From Methanolobus vulcani (lineage in GTDB: Archaea; Halobacteriota; Methanosarcinia; Methanosarcinales; Methanosarcinaceae), in NCBI RefSeq assembly GCF_006546655.1, contig NZ_VIAQ01000015.1, positions 248,001 to 312,000 on the forward strand: 64,000 nucleotides of DNA, given 5' to 3'. Each line of letters opens with the position of its first letter. The first letter of the stretch is position 1. The notes beneath the pieces were generated by a model, which searched no databases, was not told where the DNA came from, and saw only the letters and a program-made list of their open reading frames with translations. Below, piece after piece: positions 35,256 through 44,595 of the stretch. Position numbers and translations under genes: made by a program.

Positions 35256-36706
35256 TGGTTGATTTGAACGCATATCCTCTTGAATCCCTGAAAGTTTCAA
35301 AAACCATCAAGGACGCTTTCTGGCAACTGGAATCACATATAGTAGATGTTTCCATCCCGGTCAACTATTCAGATGTGCTTATTGAGCTGGAAGACCAATC
35401 CGGGAACAACAAAGCAGTGTTTTGTGGCATCACGGCCCCGGATGAATCATATGATCTGAAACTGGTGGAAGAAGCAGTTGACATATATGCCTATGACCTC
35501 CGCTGGTTCTTATCTCGCCAGTTTGTGCCCGAGTCACAACTGGTACTGGCCGATACAGATAGTATCATCGTCTATATCGAGGACTTGTTTGGTGGAAGCA
35601 ACTGGGCCACAGTGACAGGCGTGGAACCATACAAGATACGTTCTCCCGGTTCTGCTATTACAAAAAAGGAATTCATCTTCAATCCAGATACTTCAAAACT
35701 GGATGCCATCGCAGAGATTGCAGACTACTATAATTGTATTTTCGAGATCAAGTGGCGAAATGCAGGAACCGAACAATCACCAAATTGGATTACCAGTGCA
35801 TATTTCATCAGGTCAGGAGAGATCGATGATGATACAGATGGTCTGGACCTGCCATTGCCTGCAGTACTTGAGAAAACGGACAATGATATTCTTGAGATCA
35901 CGGTGGCTAACTCCTCCGATGATAAGTACAACAGAATCATCGCCAAGGGGTGCGATTCCTCCGGCAATTGGTACACTGGAGTAGTGGAAAGTTCCAATGT
36001 CACAAATGGAACAGCGAAGCCCAGAGAGTACATGGAATACCCTTCTCCATACGTCACCAGCCAGGCCAGTGCAGACCAGCGTGCTTCTGAGCTTTACGCT
36101 TTATTCAATTTTCCTGTAAAGAGGATTTCTGCAACCCTTACAAAAAGACATGATCTTGAACTGTATCAGCTTGTCAAGTTCGATGGCTGGACCGAATATA
36201 CAGATGTACTTTACACAGTAGGTATAACCGGGGTCAACTGGGTAAGGATAGTTGAGATTTCTCACGTAAAAACCGCCACATCCTCTGAAGTGCACATTGT
36301 TTGTGTTCCGGACAGGGACCTGAGCCACAGCAGACTGAAAGGCTACTCGGTGTCACCCAATAGCGTGGACATTACGGAATCTATCATTATGGACGTGCTA
36401 GCATCGCAAGCATCCACAGAAATCGGTGTGGCTACACTCCCTGAATCTGGGTCCACGGCATCTGTTGCATTGAACAGGGGAGGTACGATAACTGCAAAGG
36501 TGCTTGGTTCTGATGAGAGTATTGTTCTACCCATCAACAATGAGCGTGTTATTGTATCTGGTGGAGGAGGTGGTTTCAGTAACCCTGCAGAAGAGGATCT
36601 GGATATGAACGGATTTAAGGTGAAGACATCCAGCACAGGCAAAGATCTGGTATTCGAAGTACCAACTGGACAGAAGATAGTCTTCACAAGGAGCACTGAA
36701 GAATGA
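35255..36706 (+). CDS. Baseplate hub / tail-associated protein (gp44-like)
   Basis: 483 residues. The N-terminal half (DAFWQLESHIVDVSIPVNYS, then IAEIADYYNCIFEIKWRNAG) and the region TKRHDLELYQLVKFDGWTEY match the phage tail hub fold (Tal N-terminal domain, four-domain ring). The C-terminal 110 residues are a Ser/Thr/Gly-rich stalk with VSGGGGGFSNPAEEDLDMNG, a pattern seen at fibre attachment points. It ends overlapping the next ATG. Confidence 0.75.
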   Translation: MVDLNAYPLESLKVSKTIKDAFWQLESHIVDVSIPVNYSDVLIELEDQSGNNKAVFCGITAPDESYDLKLVEEAVDIYAYDLRWFLSRQFVPESQLVLADTDSIIVYIEDLFGGSNWATVTGVEPYKIRSPGSAITKKEFIFNPDTSKLDAIAEIADYYNCIFEIKWRNAGTEQSPNWITSAYFIRSGEIDDDTDGLDLPLPAVLEKTDNDILEITVANSSDDKYNRIIAKGCDSSGNWYTGVVESSNVTNGTAKPREYMEYPSPYVTSQASADQRASELYALFNFPVKRISATLTKRHDLELYQLVKFDGWTEYTDVLYTVGITGVNWVRIVEISHVKTATSSEVHIVCVPDRDLSHSRLKGYSVSPNSVDITESIIMDVLASQASTEIGVATLPESGSTASVALNRGGTITAKVLGSDESIVLPINNERVIVSGGGGGFSNPAEEDLDMNGFKVKTSSTGKDLVFEVPTGQKIVFTRSTEE

Positions 36707-37362
36707 GCGTAGGCAAGATAACAAGCTCACAGCAGGACATGGTCTACGTCAAGGTCAGACCAGAGACTGGAGTGGAACTAGAAACAAGGACAGGCGGTAC
36801 AGCAGCATGGGATGAAACCACAACCAGCTTTGGCCAAGCGTTCACGGCAGAACACTATTTTGGTCGCATCAAAATAGTGGTACACGATGCGGGTGGGAAG
36901 AATTTAGTAGCAAGACTCTACGATTCTCCGGCAAAGGGAGTGAAATATGTCGAGACTATCTTCAAGGAAGTTGACCAGGAACAGGTGCTTCACTGGATAT
37001 TTGATCCAATGGCACCAGGCAGCTACTACTGGGAACTGGAGATATGGAGCAGCAATGATCCAACATTCAGGCTCAAGACCTACGATGGTTCTACTTTTAG
37101 CGGGGCTTACGAGGATGGAAGTGTGCTGTCCGGCAAGTCATTTATGAGTAAGATCGTGTACTGCGAGGACACAGAAGTAGAAAGGCAAGTAGCGATGACA
37201 GGAGATACGGTGGACAGTGGGACGACCACGGTAAAATCAGGTTCTCCATTAGGGCAGATAAACACGGGAACAGTAGTAGGGAACATATCACGTGAGGGTG
37301 ATGAATTGAACAATGGAGGAACGATTTTGAACGGATCATGGTTCGTGGAGGTGGATGATTAA
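36703..37362 (+). CDS. Tail protein, unknown (219 aa)
   Basis: Starts MSVGKITSSQQDMVYVKVRP. The region QVLHWIFDPMAPGSYYWELE resembles a beta-sandwich repeat used in tail or receptor-binding proteins. The last part is Thr/Gly-rich. Overlaps neighbours by 4 bp and 1 bp, so translation is coupled along the tail module. No family recognised. Confidence 0.65.
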   Translation: MSVGKITSSQQDMVYVKVRPETGVELETRTGGTAAWDETTTSFGQAFTAEHYFGRIKIVVHDAGGKNLVARLYDSPAKGVKYVETIFKEVDQEQVLHWIFDPMAPGSYYWELEIWSSNDPTFRLKTYDGSTFSGAYEDGSVLSGKSFMSKIVYCEDTEVERQVAMTGDTVDSGTTTVKSGSPLGQINTGTVVGNISREGDELNNGGTILNGSWFVEVDD

Positions 37363-38261
37363 TGGCAGGAACGTTTTACAGTGGAGCAAAGGTGCTTGCA
37401 GACTTGATAGATGAGATAGCTGACAAGCTAATAGCAGAAGGCTGGACGGATGGAGACACAACATGGGACACCACGGACAGGACGGTAGGTGCAAATAACG
37501 CAAGAAGGTGTCTGTACCACTCCACAGATGACATATATCTGACCCTGGAATGCCATGACCAACCATATTGGGTATATAGTACATCATACCAGGCAAAAGG
37601 ATTGAGGATTGCATTTCATTCAACGTGGGATTCGGTGAACCACACATACCCGAACATGGACTATCATACCTACATTCCATTCTTTGGAAGAAGCAGCACA
37701 ACGCCAGTGACTAACTGTTTCTCGACTCAGCTAACATATTATTGTTGGGTGGATTCTACAGGATTTGTATTGATGGCAAGACCTGAAGCGAACTCAACTG
37801 ATAACTTGCAGGTTTCAGCAATTACTGTGGTAGAAAGGATTGCCAGTAAAGAATACAGTGATGGCTTGACGAATTTCTACAACTATACGAAGTTGAATTA
37901 CGAAGGCTGGAGGAACACTGCCGGGAACTCTCTTGGAAGATGTCATAACATGTGCAGGCCATTCACTTATACAAATTCCTGGAGCACCGAAGGCATCCAG
38001 TTCTGGCACGCTGATTATCATGCGTTCAAGAGCGATGGGAACGGGAAGGTCTACTATGCAAAGCCCCTGATATTCAACGACCAGGCAGAGACAATGCCCA
38101 TAGGTCAGAGCGAACTGTTCTTTATGTTCTCAGAAGGTGGCGGCCTTGTGGATGGTGATGTAGTAGCGATAGATGGAGCTACAACGAAGTTCCTGTGTAT
38201 AGGAATGGACTCCCCAGACAACACAGGCAGGGTAAACTACGCAATAAAGTATGTAGAGTGA
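37362..38261 (+). CDS. Putative receptor-binding/tail protein, paralogue 1
   Basis: 299 residues rich in aromatic and Thr/Asn residues: SGAKVLADLIDEIADKLIAE, TTWDTTDRTV, then a beta-sandwich-like body with FHSTWDSVNHTYPNMDYHTY and a C-terminal VVAIDGATTKFLC. It is homologous over its full length to the next gene. Trp at residue 35 of the sibling alignment (TTWDTTD) is intact here. A virion surface role is inferred from position before the large fibre gene. Confidence 0.7.
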   Translation: MAGTFYSGAKVLADLIDEIADKLIAEGWTDGDTTWDTTDRTVGANNARRCLYHSTDDIYLTLECHDQPYWVYSTSYQAKGLRIAFHSTWDSVNHTYPNMDYHTYIPFFGRSSTTPVTNCFSTQLTYYCWVDSTGFVLMARPEANSTDNLQVSAITVVERIASKEYSDGLTNFYNYTKLNYEGWRNTAGNSLGRCHNMCRPFTYTNSWSTEGIQFWHADYHAFKSDGNGKVYYAKPLIFNDQAETMPIGQSELFFMFSEGGGLVDGDVVAIDGATTKFLCIGMDSPDNTGRVNYAIKYVE

Positions 38262-38270
38262 GGTGGAAAA

Positions 38271-39185
38271 ATGGGATTTACAAGTGGAGCAAAAGTATTA
38301 CCTGACATCGTGGATGAGATCGCTGATGCATTGATTGCATCTTCTGTGAACTGGGTAGAAGGAGATGCGACCTAGGATACAACTGATCGGAGCACAGAAG
38401 CTACGTTGGCTAGAAGATGCTTAAAATATACAGGAGATTCAGCAGACATCTGGATGACGCTGGAAGTTCATAACTACAAGACAAGTGAAGCCATAAGGTA
38501 TCAGGGAAATGATACTGGTGCACAGGGATTAAGGGTTACGTTTACATCAATTTGGGACTCTATAAACCATACCTGGGGAGACACGAAATTCCAGACATTT
38601 ATTGGATTTGAGGGAAGGGACTGGTCTTATGATATGTACACCGACATGGCAACCCTTCAGATAAATTATTGGCTGTGGGTGGATTCTACAGGGTTTGTGG
38701 TAATGGGCAAACCAGAACCTTCAAGCAACGACAGGCAGTCAAGTTTCATCTGTGTAATGGAGCACATGGGCACCAAAGAATATTCTGATGGCCTCACTAA
38801 TTTCTATTGTTATACTACCAGAAACGCATGGTGGGCAGGTACTGGGGAACACTCTGGATTGGAAAATTACAGGATGACCAGGCCATTCTCATTCCAGGAC
38901 AGGGATGAAAACGATGGCATACAGTTCTACTATGACACGCCATACGCTCGGAAAAGCAACGGGAACGGGAAAGTCTATTTCATGAAGCCTGTGATACACA
39001 ATACAGCGAACAACAAGACTCCGATATATCAGTCGGAGCTGTTTTTCAGGTTATCCATAGATGCAGGACTGGTGGACGGGGACGTGATAGCCATAGATGG
39101 AGCAACGACGAAGTTTCTGTGTAAGATGCTCACATCTCCGGACCATTCAAATGTGCTGGCGTTCGCTATGAAATACGTGGCATGA
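38271..39185 (+). CDS. Putative receptor-binding/tail protein, paralogue 2, with in-frame TAG at codon 35
   Basis: ATG at 38271 follows GAGGTGGAAAA. The frame is 305 codons with one interruption: TAG at 38373-38375 (codon 35). The context is GDATxDTTDRST, where the paralogue upstream reads DTTWDTTDRT, so x stands at a conserved Trp (TGG to TAG). The remaining 270 codons are open, similar to the paralogue (GLRVTFTSIWDSINHTW, YWLWVDSTGFVVMGKPE, VIAIDGATTKFLC) and show no other damage. Pyrrolysine insertion at UAG, known in Methanosarcinaceae, would give a full product. Otherwise a 34-residue peptide and possible restart (TTG 38406) result. Confidence 0.75.
38373..38375 (+). other. In-frame amber codon replacing Trp
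   Basis: TAG codon 35 in the tail gene 38271-39185; candidate pyrrolysine site or nonsense mutation. Confidence 0.85.
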
Positions 39186-39193
39186 GGTGAAGC

Positions 39194-41935
39194 ATGGCAT
39201 TTGATGCTGTCGTGTTCGGAACTTATGTTGTGGGCACAGGATTCACTGTGGGAGATTCAATATCTTCAGGCGGATTCAGGTGTTTCATAGTGCCACAGGC
39301 CACAATAGGCGATGCGCCTCTGGATGTGACTATTACTTATGTAGACCAGTTTGGTAATTCACAAACAGCAGACGTTAGCACTTCAGTAGAAGCCTATAAG
39401 ACATCAGGCAGTCACATAGAAATTGCTCTCAATGCAGGTGATACAGGGATCCGGAGTGTATCGGCAGTATCAGTGACAGGCGGGACAACTGGTGATGAGT
39501 TCACGCTTGAGAGCTGGAATGAAGGGTTAGGTGGTTCCCTTGCATTGGAGTCATCAGATGCAAGCCAGCCGGATTCAAATACAGGACTGATTGGTGTAAG
39601 GGAATTTTCACCGGCCATGCTGCTGGAAGAGGAAACAGAGAATGACCTGATATTCACAGAAGGAGTCACTACGTTAAACGTGGACTATGATGGCGATATG
39701 TTCATGCTCCAGACAGAGCAGATCGACATCTATCCAGAGAACTCATCCCACGTAGATACAGATGATGGATTCCTGCCAGGTATGTTTACTCTGGATAATT
39801 CTACAATGAGCATGAAACTGGACCTGGCCGACGAGAGTGATTACAACAAGGTGGATGAGACCTACATGAACAAAGGGTTTGAGATAATCGCATCCGGCTT
39901 TATCCAGATAACCTTTGACTATGATGTAGTGCTGAATTCATCGTACTTCATTGCAGAGCTTGTGGACAGTGAAGGTACTGTGAAGTGGAGCAAGACAGGG
40001 ACAGCTCCTGGCACTGGCCATGTGGTTACCTTTGTAGACGATTACTGTGTATTCCGGGTCAGGTGCATTGCTCCGAATTCTCCTTCGGTCTGGACTTCGC
40101 CTGTGGATCCTTGGGACAACCACATGTACATAGGCAACGTGGTGCTGGACAGGTACAAGACTTCAGGCTACATTGAGCAGACGGTTTACAAGTACAAGGA
40201 ATTCATGAAAGCCTTGAGGATAATAGATCTTGGCTATACACTGGGCACAGCTGATACACAAGTGAAGGCTCAAATCGATGTAGGTGACAGTCTGGCATCC
40301 ACGTCAGGATTTGTAGGTCCGGACGGGACATCGAGCACTTATTATACAGACAACAAAGGGAAAATATGGACAGGAGCGGCTGCTGGCAAATACTGGAGAA
40401 CGAAAGTATGGTTAACCGGTGACGGAAAGTACACTCCTTCATTTGACTTTATCCGGTATTATTTCGACATGTGGATAAAGCACAGATTGCTCAGTTTCCC
40501 GGACACGGACCCCGCAACAGTGCTGGTCCCGGTTGATTTTCATCCACTGGTAATAGAGAGTTCACAGGCCAATCAACCGGACAGTCAATTCTTTTATTGG
40601 TCTAAAAACGAGATGCTGCACTCGGCTCTAACGACAGACATAGAGGTGTCATTGGAGCACACCGCAGACGTGGACAACAAGACTGGTGAGATTGGCCTGA
40701 GCACATACAGGATTAACAAAGAAGTGTTTGATGCTACAGATTTTGTATATGGCTGCATCACAAGCGGAGTGGTGTTCAATAACAATACCTTTGAACTAGA
40801 GAAAGAGGAAATTGAACCGAACTATTCAACAGAAATTGATGAGGATGACGGGTTCCTGTCGTGCAATGGCACCGTTGATGCAGGCAATAAAGAGCTGAAA
40901 ATAGATCTGTTGGCAGACACTACATACACGGTGATAGATAGTAACTATCCGAATCATGGCTTCATATGGCAAGAATCAGGTTTTCTATCAGTTGAGTTTG
41001 ATTATGATGTGAATATCAACTCGAGTTACTTCATACTGGAGCTTCTGGATGCAGATGGAACTGTGGTGTGGTCAAAGAACGGAGTAACAAGTGGGACAGG
41101 TCAGGTGGTCGCTATGACTACGACCAAGTTGCACTTCAGGATCAGGTGTAAGGCAAATTACACGACACCGACAGAATACTCAGAAGGCATAACAGTAAGC
41201 AATATCAAGATAACCCGGTATCCGTTAACTGGATTAATTGAGATGCCCTGGTATCTGTGGAAGGAGCATAACAAGTCCCTGGACCTGTTCTATTTGTCAA
41301 TTACAGAAGCATCAGGCTGTGACACAAGGGCACAGATTTATATCAGTGATGACCAAAACGGAACACCGAACTCAGGCTGGATCGGGCCGGACGGCACAAG
41401 TTCCACGTCCTATGGTGCAGGTTACAAGGTCATGAATAACGCAGGCTATCAGGGGAAATACTACAAGCTGAAGATAATGTTCAGCTCAGATGGTATGCAC
41501 ACACCGATATTCCATAAAATAGAGATACTGGAGACCGTCTATTTCTATCTCCGGCTCCTGCCTTTGTCAACATCATGGTCAGAATCGACCGTAGGAGTGG
41601 TTATGTCTGGCTATGTTATAGATCAGAATGGCGACCCGATACAAAACGGAACAAAAGTGATCCTTGAGAGCACATACGTGTTTGGAAGGGATACGATGGG
41701 TGCAGTGAATTCAGACACAGGCTTCTATCAGGTATTTGTAAAGGATGCCTATTACGACAAGAGGCACCTGATATTACAGGTAGCAGGCAAGACTACGAAC
41801 CTGTCCCTTCAGGGATATGGAACACCAGAAGCAGCGGATGCCACTACAGGGAACCCGACAAACCAGGACCTGCAGTTCTGGAAGGCACCACTATGCAAGT
41901 CCGTGGCCCATGTTGATTCACTCGTCACTTATTGA
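39194..41935 (+). CDS. Large tail fibre protein with duplicated beta domains
   Basis: 913 residues. Two homologous units of about 330 residues lie in tandem (starting near 150 and 490): each has DDGFL, FxxxFDYDVxxNSSYFIxEL, VxWSKxG, a DRY/TRYxxxGxI link and GPDGTSST. The C-terminal 110 residues (SGYVIDQNGDPIQNGTKVIL; NSDTGFYQVFV) resemble a carboxypeptidase-regulatory-like (CnaB/transthyretin-like) beta sandwich, as used in adhesive tail tips. Its last 18 bp overlap the convergent integrase gene. Confidence 0.8.
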   Translation: MAFDAVVFGTYVVGTGFTVGDSISSGGFRCFIVPQATIGDAPLDVTITYVDQFGNSQTADVSTSVEAYKTSGSHIEIALNAGDTGIRSVSAVSVTGGTTGDEFTLESWNEGLGGSLALESSDASQPDSNTGLIGVREFSPAMLLEEETENDLIFTEGVTTLNVDYDGDMFMLQTEQIDIYPENSSHVDTDDGFLPGMFTLDNSTMSMKLDLADESDYNKVDETYMNKGFEIIASGFIQITFDYDVVLNSSYFIAELVDSEGTVKWSKTGTAPGTGHVVTFVDDYCVFRVRCIAPNSPSVWTSPVDPWDNHMYIGNVVLDRYKTSGYIEQTVYKYKEFMKALRIIDLGYTLGTADTQVKAQIDVGDSLASTSGFVGPDGTSSTYYTDNKGKIWTGAAAGKYWRTKVWLTGDGKYTPSFDFIRYYFDMWIKHRLLSFPDTDPATVLVPVDFHPLVIESSQANQPDSQFFYWSKNEMLHSALTTDIEVSLEHTADVDNKTGEIGLSTYRINKEVFDATDFVYGCITSGVVFNNNTFELEKEEIEPNYSTEIDEDDGFLSCNGTVDAGNKELKIDLLADTTYTVIDSNYPNHGFIWQESGFLSVEFDYDVNINSSYFILELLDADGTVVWSKNGVTSGTGQVVAMTTTKLHFRIRCKANYTTPTEYSEGITVSNIKITRYPLTGLIEMPWYLWKEHNKSLDLFYLSITEASGCDTRAQIYISDDQNGTPNSGWIGPDGTSSTSYGAGYKVMNNAGYQGKYYKLKIMFSSDGMHTPIFHKIEILETVYFYLRLLPLSTSWSESTVGVVMSGYVIDQNGDPIQNGTKVILESTYVFGRDTMGAVNSDTGFYQVFVKDAYYDKRHLILQVAGKTTNLSLQGYGTPEAADATTGNPTNQDLQFWKAPLCKSVAHVDSLVTY

Positions 41936-43132
41936 GGTTGAAGCGCTATCATACAATGCTTCCTTCAATTTCCCCAAATAGCTCTGTAATTCCTGAGCAT
42001 CCTTTGGATCTTTTGCACCAATCTCAAGAAGCAATTGCATACCCAGTTGTTGCATTCCATCGATATTTGTTGCTGCAGCTGCATTAAGAGCCATTCCACA
42101 ACTGCTGCAGAAATCAGATGTTGGACCGTTCGTGGTCTTGCAACGAGAGCATTTTCGAGGAGTAAGCTCCGAAACCTTATCCTGCTTTTCCTTCTGTCCA
42201 TAGTGTTCAAGAATAGTGTTGTCAACCTGAGCACCCTGAAGATGAAGATATGTTCCAGACATCCTTGTCCCGTGCTTCCATCCCATATGCATCTCAAGCT
42301 GTGCCTGTGACATGAAGCCTGCATAATCGGTTGCTCGGGAATGTCGAAAAAGATGGTTGTAAACCCTCTTCTTAATACCCGCTTTCTTTGCTGTCCTTTT
42401 AATCACCATTCGGATAGCTCCATACTTCATTTCCTTTCCGAAGTTTCTGTGACCAATGTTCACCCATAATGGAGCATCTGGGTCGTCTCTAAGAGGATGA
42501 ATGTCCAGCCATTTGGCAATGTACGGTGCACTGAAAACCAATCTCACTCTTCTCATGCCAGTTTTCCCTTTAACCATCACAAAAGCACCAACTTCATCGA
42601 AGACAACGTGCTTTATTTTTGCTTCACCGATTTCACCCACACGAGCTCCTGCATCATACCAGCTTGCAGCAATTGCTTTATCTCGTGGGTGGTTGGCACA
42701 GTCAATCATACTCATACACTCCTCTTCTGTAAGTAGTTCCTCTGGGAGCATTTGATCCGATTGTTTGATAGGGGTCTTAATCCACTCGGTCATTTCTGGT
42801 TCTTTCCCACCATTGAGCCAGCGGAAGAAACGTTTGATTGTGACTTTATATCCCTGTTTAGTCCATGGCTTCTTATCAGATCTTTCCAGCTCTGCCAAAA
42901 AGCGATACATATCGCTCATTGTAATCTCATCGAAATCCTTGTCAAAATTCTTGCTGAGTATGTTCAATTGACTAAGGTATTTGAGAATTCTTGCATCGGA
43001 AAGACCCTCTGCGTACAATACGTTCACAAAAGCAAAAATAGTGTCCTTGTTCTTTTGTGAATAATCTGCTTCTATTATCCTTTGTTCAGCAGTTTGAATA
43101 CTTTTCTTATAGTTGTACAGTCCCATATCCAC
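41918..43132 (-). CDS. Tyrosine recombinase (integrase) with C-terminal zinc ribbon
   Basis: 404 residues: SAM-like N-terminal domain (20-110), catalytic domain with R164, H260-x-x-R263, W285 (third-position residue, in place of the usual His) and nucleophile Y295. A zinc ribbon (C328, C331, C342, C345) and an amphipathic tail follow. GTG at 43132 has GAGG five bases upstream. The gene lies 72 bp from the 3' end of tRNA-Ser, the normal place for an integrase whose attP matches a tRNA. The tail fits archaeal virus and plasmid integrases. Confidence 0.93.
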   Translation of the reverse strand: MDMGLYNYKKSIQTAEQRIIEADYSQKNKDTIFAFVNVLYAEGLSDARILKYLSQLNILSKNFDKDFDEITMSDMYRFLAELERSDKKPWTKQGYKVTIKRFFRWLNGGKEPEMTEWIKTPIKQSDQMLPEELLTEEECMSMIDCANHPRDKAIAASWYDAGARVGEIGEAKIKHVVFDEVGAFVMVKGKTGMRRVRLVFSAPYIAKWLDIHPLRDDPDAPLWVNIGHRNFGKEMKYGAIRMVIKRTAKKAGIKKRVYNHLFRHSRATDYAGFMSQAQLEMHMGWKHGTRMSGTYLHLQGAQVDNTILEHYGQKEKQDKVSELTPRKCSRCKTTNGPTSDFCSSCGMALNAAAATNIDGMQQLGMQLLLEIGAKDPKDAQELQSYLGKLKEALYDSASTSISDE

Positions 43133-43204
43133 TACTTCCTCTTCCCAGCATATATTATGAAAATAAGCAGGGTGAAAGTGTTGGGCTTTTAACTGTAGTT
43201 TTTA

Positions 43205-43320
43205 CGCCGAGGTTGGGATTCGAACCCAAGCACTCCTCCCGGAGAAACCGGTCTCGAGCCGGTCGCGTTTGGACTCCGGGGCAAAACAGCCGTCGGATTA
43301 GTCCGCTCTGCCACCTCGGC
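43205..43320 (-). tRNA. tRNA-Ser (CGA) with a 30-nt intron-like insertion in the D-arm
   Basis: Read on the minus strand: acceptor GCCGAGG/CCTCGGC with discriminator G, D-stem GCA, anticodon arm ACCGG-CTCGAGA-CCGGT giving anticodon CGA, a long variable arm (CTCC/GGAG) and T-arm GGGTTCGAATCCC. The D-stem partner TGC is interrupted; removing 43267-43296 restores TGC and gives an 86-nt serine tRNA including the discriminator. No CCA is encoded. The 3' end faces the provirus. Confidence 0.85.
43267..43296 (-). other. Putative non-canonical tRNA intron
   Basis: 30 nt after tRNA position 23. Within the precursor GGACT (exon) pairs with AGTCC (intron), and CCG pairs with CGG inside the intron, with A-rich 3-4 nt bulges at the junctions: a plausible relaxed bulge-helix-bulge for the archaeal splicing endonuclease. 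The exact cut sites are not certain. Confidence 0.6.
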
Positions 43321-43369
43321 ACATTGGGTTTGAAGGCTGTAATATCTTAAAAAGCTATCGAGGAAAACT

Positions 43370-44590
43370 CTAGAAGTCAAAAAGGGAACGCTGGCTCTTT
43401 TTAGGAGTTATTTCTTCTTTATCAGCAGTTTCTTTTGGAATCTCGATATGACCGTACTGTCCACCGCCGCCGGGATGAATTATGAGCTTTTTTTCCCGGA
43501 AGGCAAGTATTGCATTTGAAACACGTTTATCAAGGAAATCCATTTCACCTATTTCTGCATTCAGAAGAACGTTGAGTTCATTTCCATATCGTTCCATCAG
43601 GCCTATCCATGCAGTCTGGACACCTTTTGTATTGATACTGGCATGTCCCAGTGCTGTCATTATTATTTCAGAAAGGGGCATCAGGTGGATATAAGGAGGC
43701 CTGTGCTGTGGGTGCTTTGGAGTGTCAAAATTTGCCAGTTCATTGACTCTGTCCTTTACTCCCTTTTTAATAAGGCCACCACAATTGCTGCACTTCCATT
43801 TCAATTCCTGGCATTGTTCCAGTGAATAATGTGTGTAGCACTTGATACATGCAGATTCGTTGTATTTTCCTTCCTGTGGATAAAAACCTGCATTATATGT
43901 GACTCCATATCCTTCTTCCCTGAGAATGGCTTTTCGCAGTCCTTCAAAGGATGGTTCTGGGACATTTATCTGGTTGAACTCTCTTGCCAGTTTGTTGGAC
44001 CAGGGCGAATGAGCATCAGAATTTGAGAGAAAAGTAAGTCTATGAAGTTCTTCTATTCTGTCAGCGTAATCGGTGTCAGCACTAAGTCCGAGTTCAAGGA
44101 ATGAAATGTAGTCTGTCATATCTCCATAACAGCTTTTTAGGGAATCATGGTATGCGTAGAGTGCTGTCCAGGGAGTAAATGCATGGCATGGTCCAATGAG
44201 TGCTTCTATATCTTTTGCAATCTCAGCTATCTCACAGCCGTTGAGTCTTACAGTTGGACGGCCATCTGCTTCAAGGTTGCAGTACTTGCTGATCCTTTCT
44301 GCAAGTTCTTCTGCCTTGGATATTGAGGGTAGCAATAACAGATGATGAACGCGGCTGCTATCCTCTATTTCAGTAGTTACTATAAAATTAGTTTTCCCGA
44401 TGGCTATCGTTTCATCATCAATTGATGCTTTTTTTATTTCCTTTAGCCACAGGGGGTGGGTGCAATCTCCTGTTGCAACCAGATCTACGCCTTTTTTGGC
44501 CGCTTCTTCTGCCATTACTGGCAGTTCCATTTTATTCGAACAGGCCATTGAATATTTGGAATGCAGGTGAAGGTCGGCATTGATCAGCAT
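43370..44590 (-). CDS. Endonuclease Q (EndoQ), PHP-domain DNA repair nuclease
   Basis: 406 residues. PHP domain with ADLHLHSKYSMACSN and ATGDCTHPLWLKEI metal-ligand motifs, then NSDAHSPWSNKL. A zinc finger (CIKCYTHY...CSNCGG) lies near 250-290. EndoQ nicks 5' of deaminated bases and abasic sites. The C-terminus ends QRSLFDF, a PCNA-interacting peptide, as in other archaeal repair enzymes. Last gene of the priS-to-EndoQ operon; 5 bp from the PAC2 stop. Confidence 0.9.
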   Translation of the reverse strand: MLINADLHLHSKYSMACSNKMELPVMAEEAAKKGVDLVATGDCTHPLWLKEIKKASIDDETIAIGKTNFIVTTEIEDSSRVHHLLLLPSISKAEELAERISKYCNLEADGRPTVRLNGCEIAEIAKDIEALIGPCHAFTPWTALYAYHDSLKSCYGDMTDYISFLELGLSADTDYADRIEELHRLTFLSNSDAHSPWSNKLAREFNQINVPEPSFEGLRKAILREEGYGVTYNAGFYPQEGKYNESACIKCYTHYSLEQCQELKWKCSNCGGLIKKGVKDRVNELANFDTPKHPQHRPPYIHLMPLSEIIMTALGHASINTKGVQTAWIGLMERYGNELNVLLNAEIGEMDFLDKRVSNAILAFREKKLIIHPGGGGQYGHIEIPKETADKEEITPKKSQRSLFDF

Positions 44591-44595
44591 TTTGA

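Noticed and set aside
43133-43204. Additional gene or long repeat between integrase and tRNA
   Set aside because: Only 72 bp without open frame or repeat visible.
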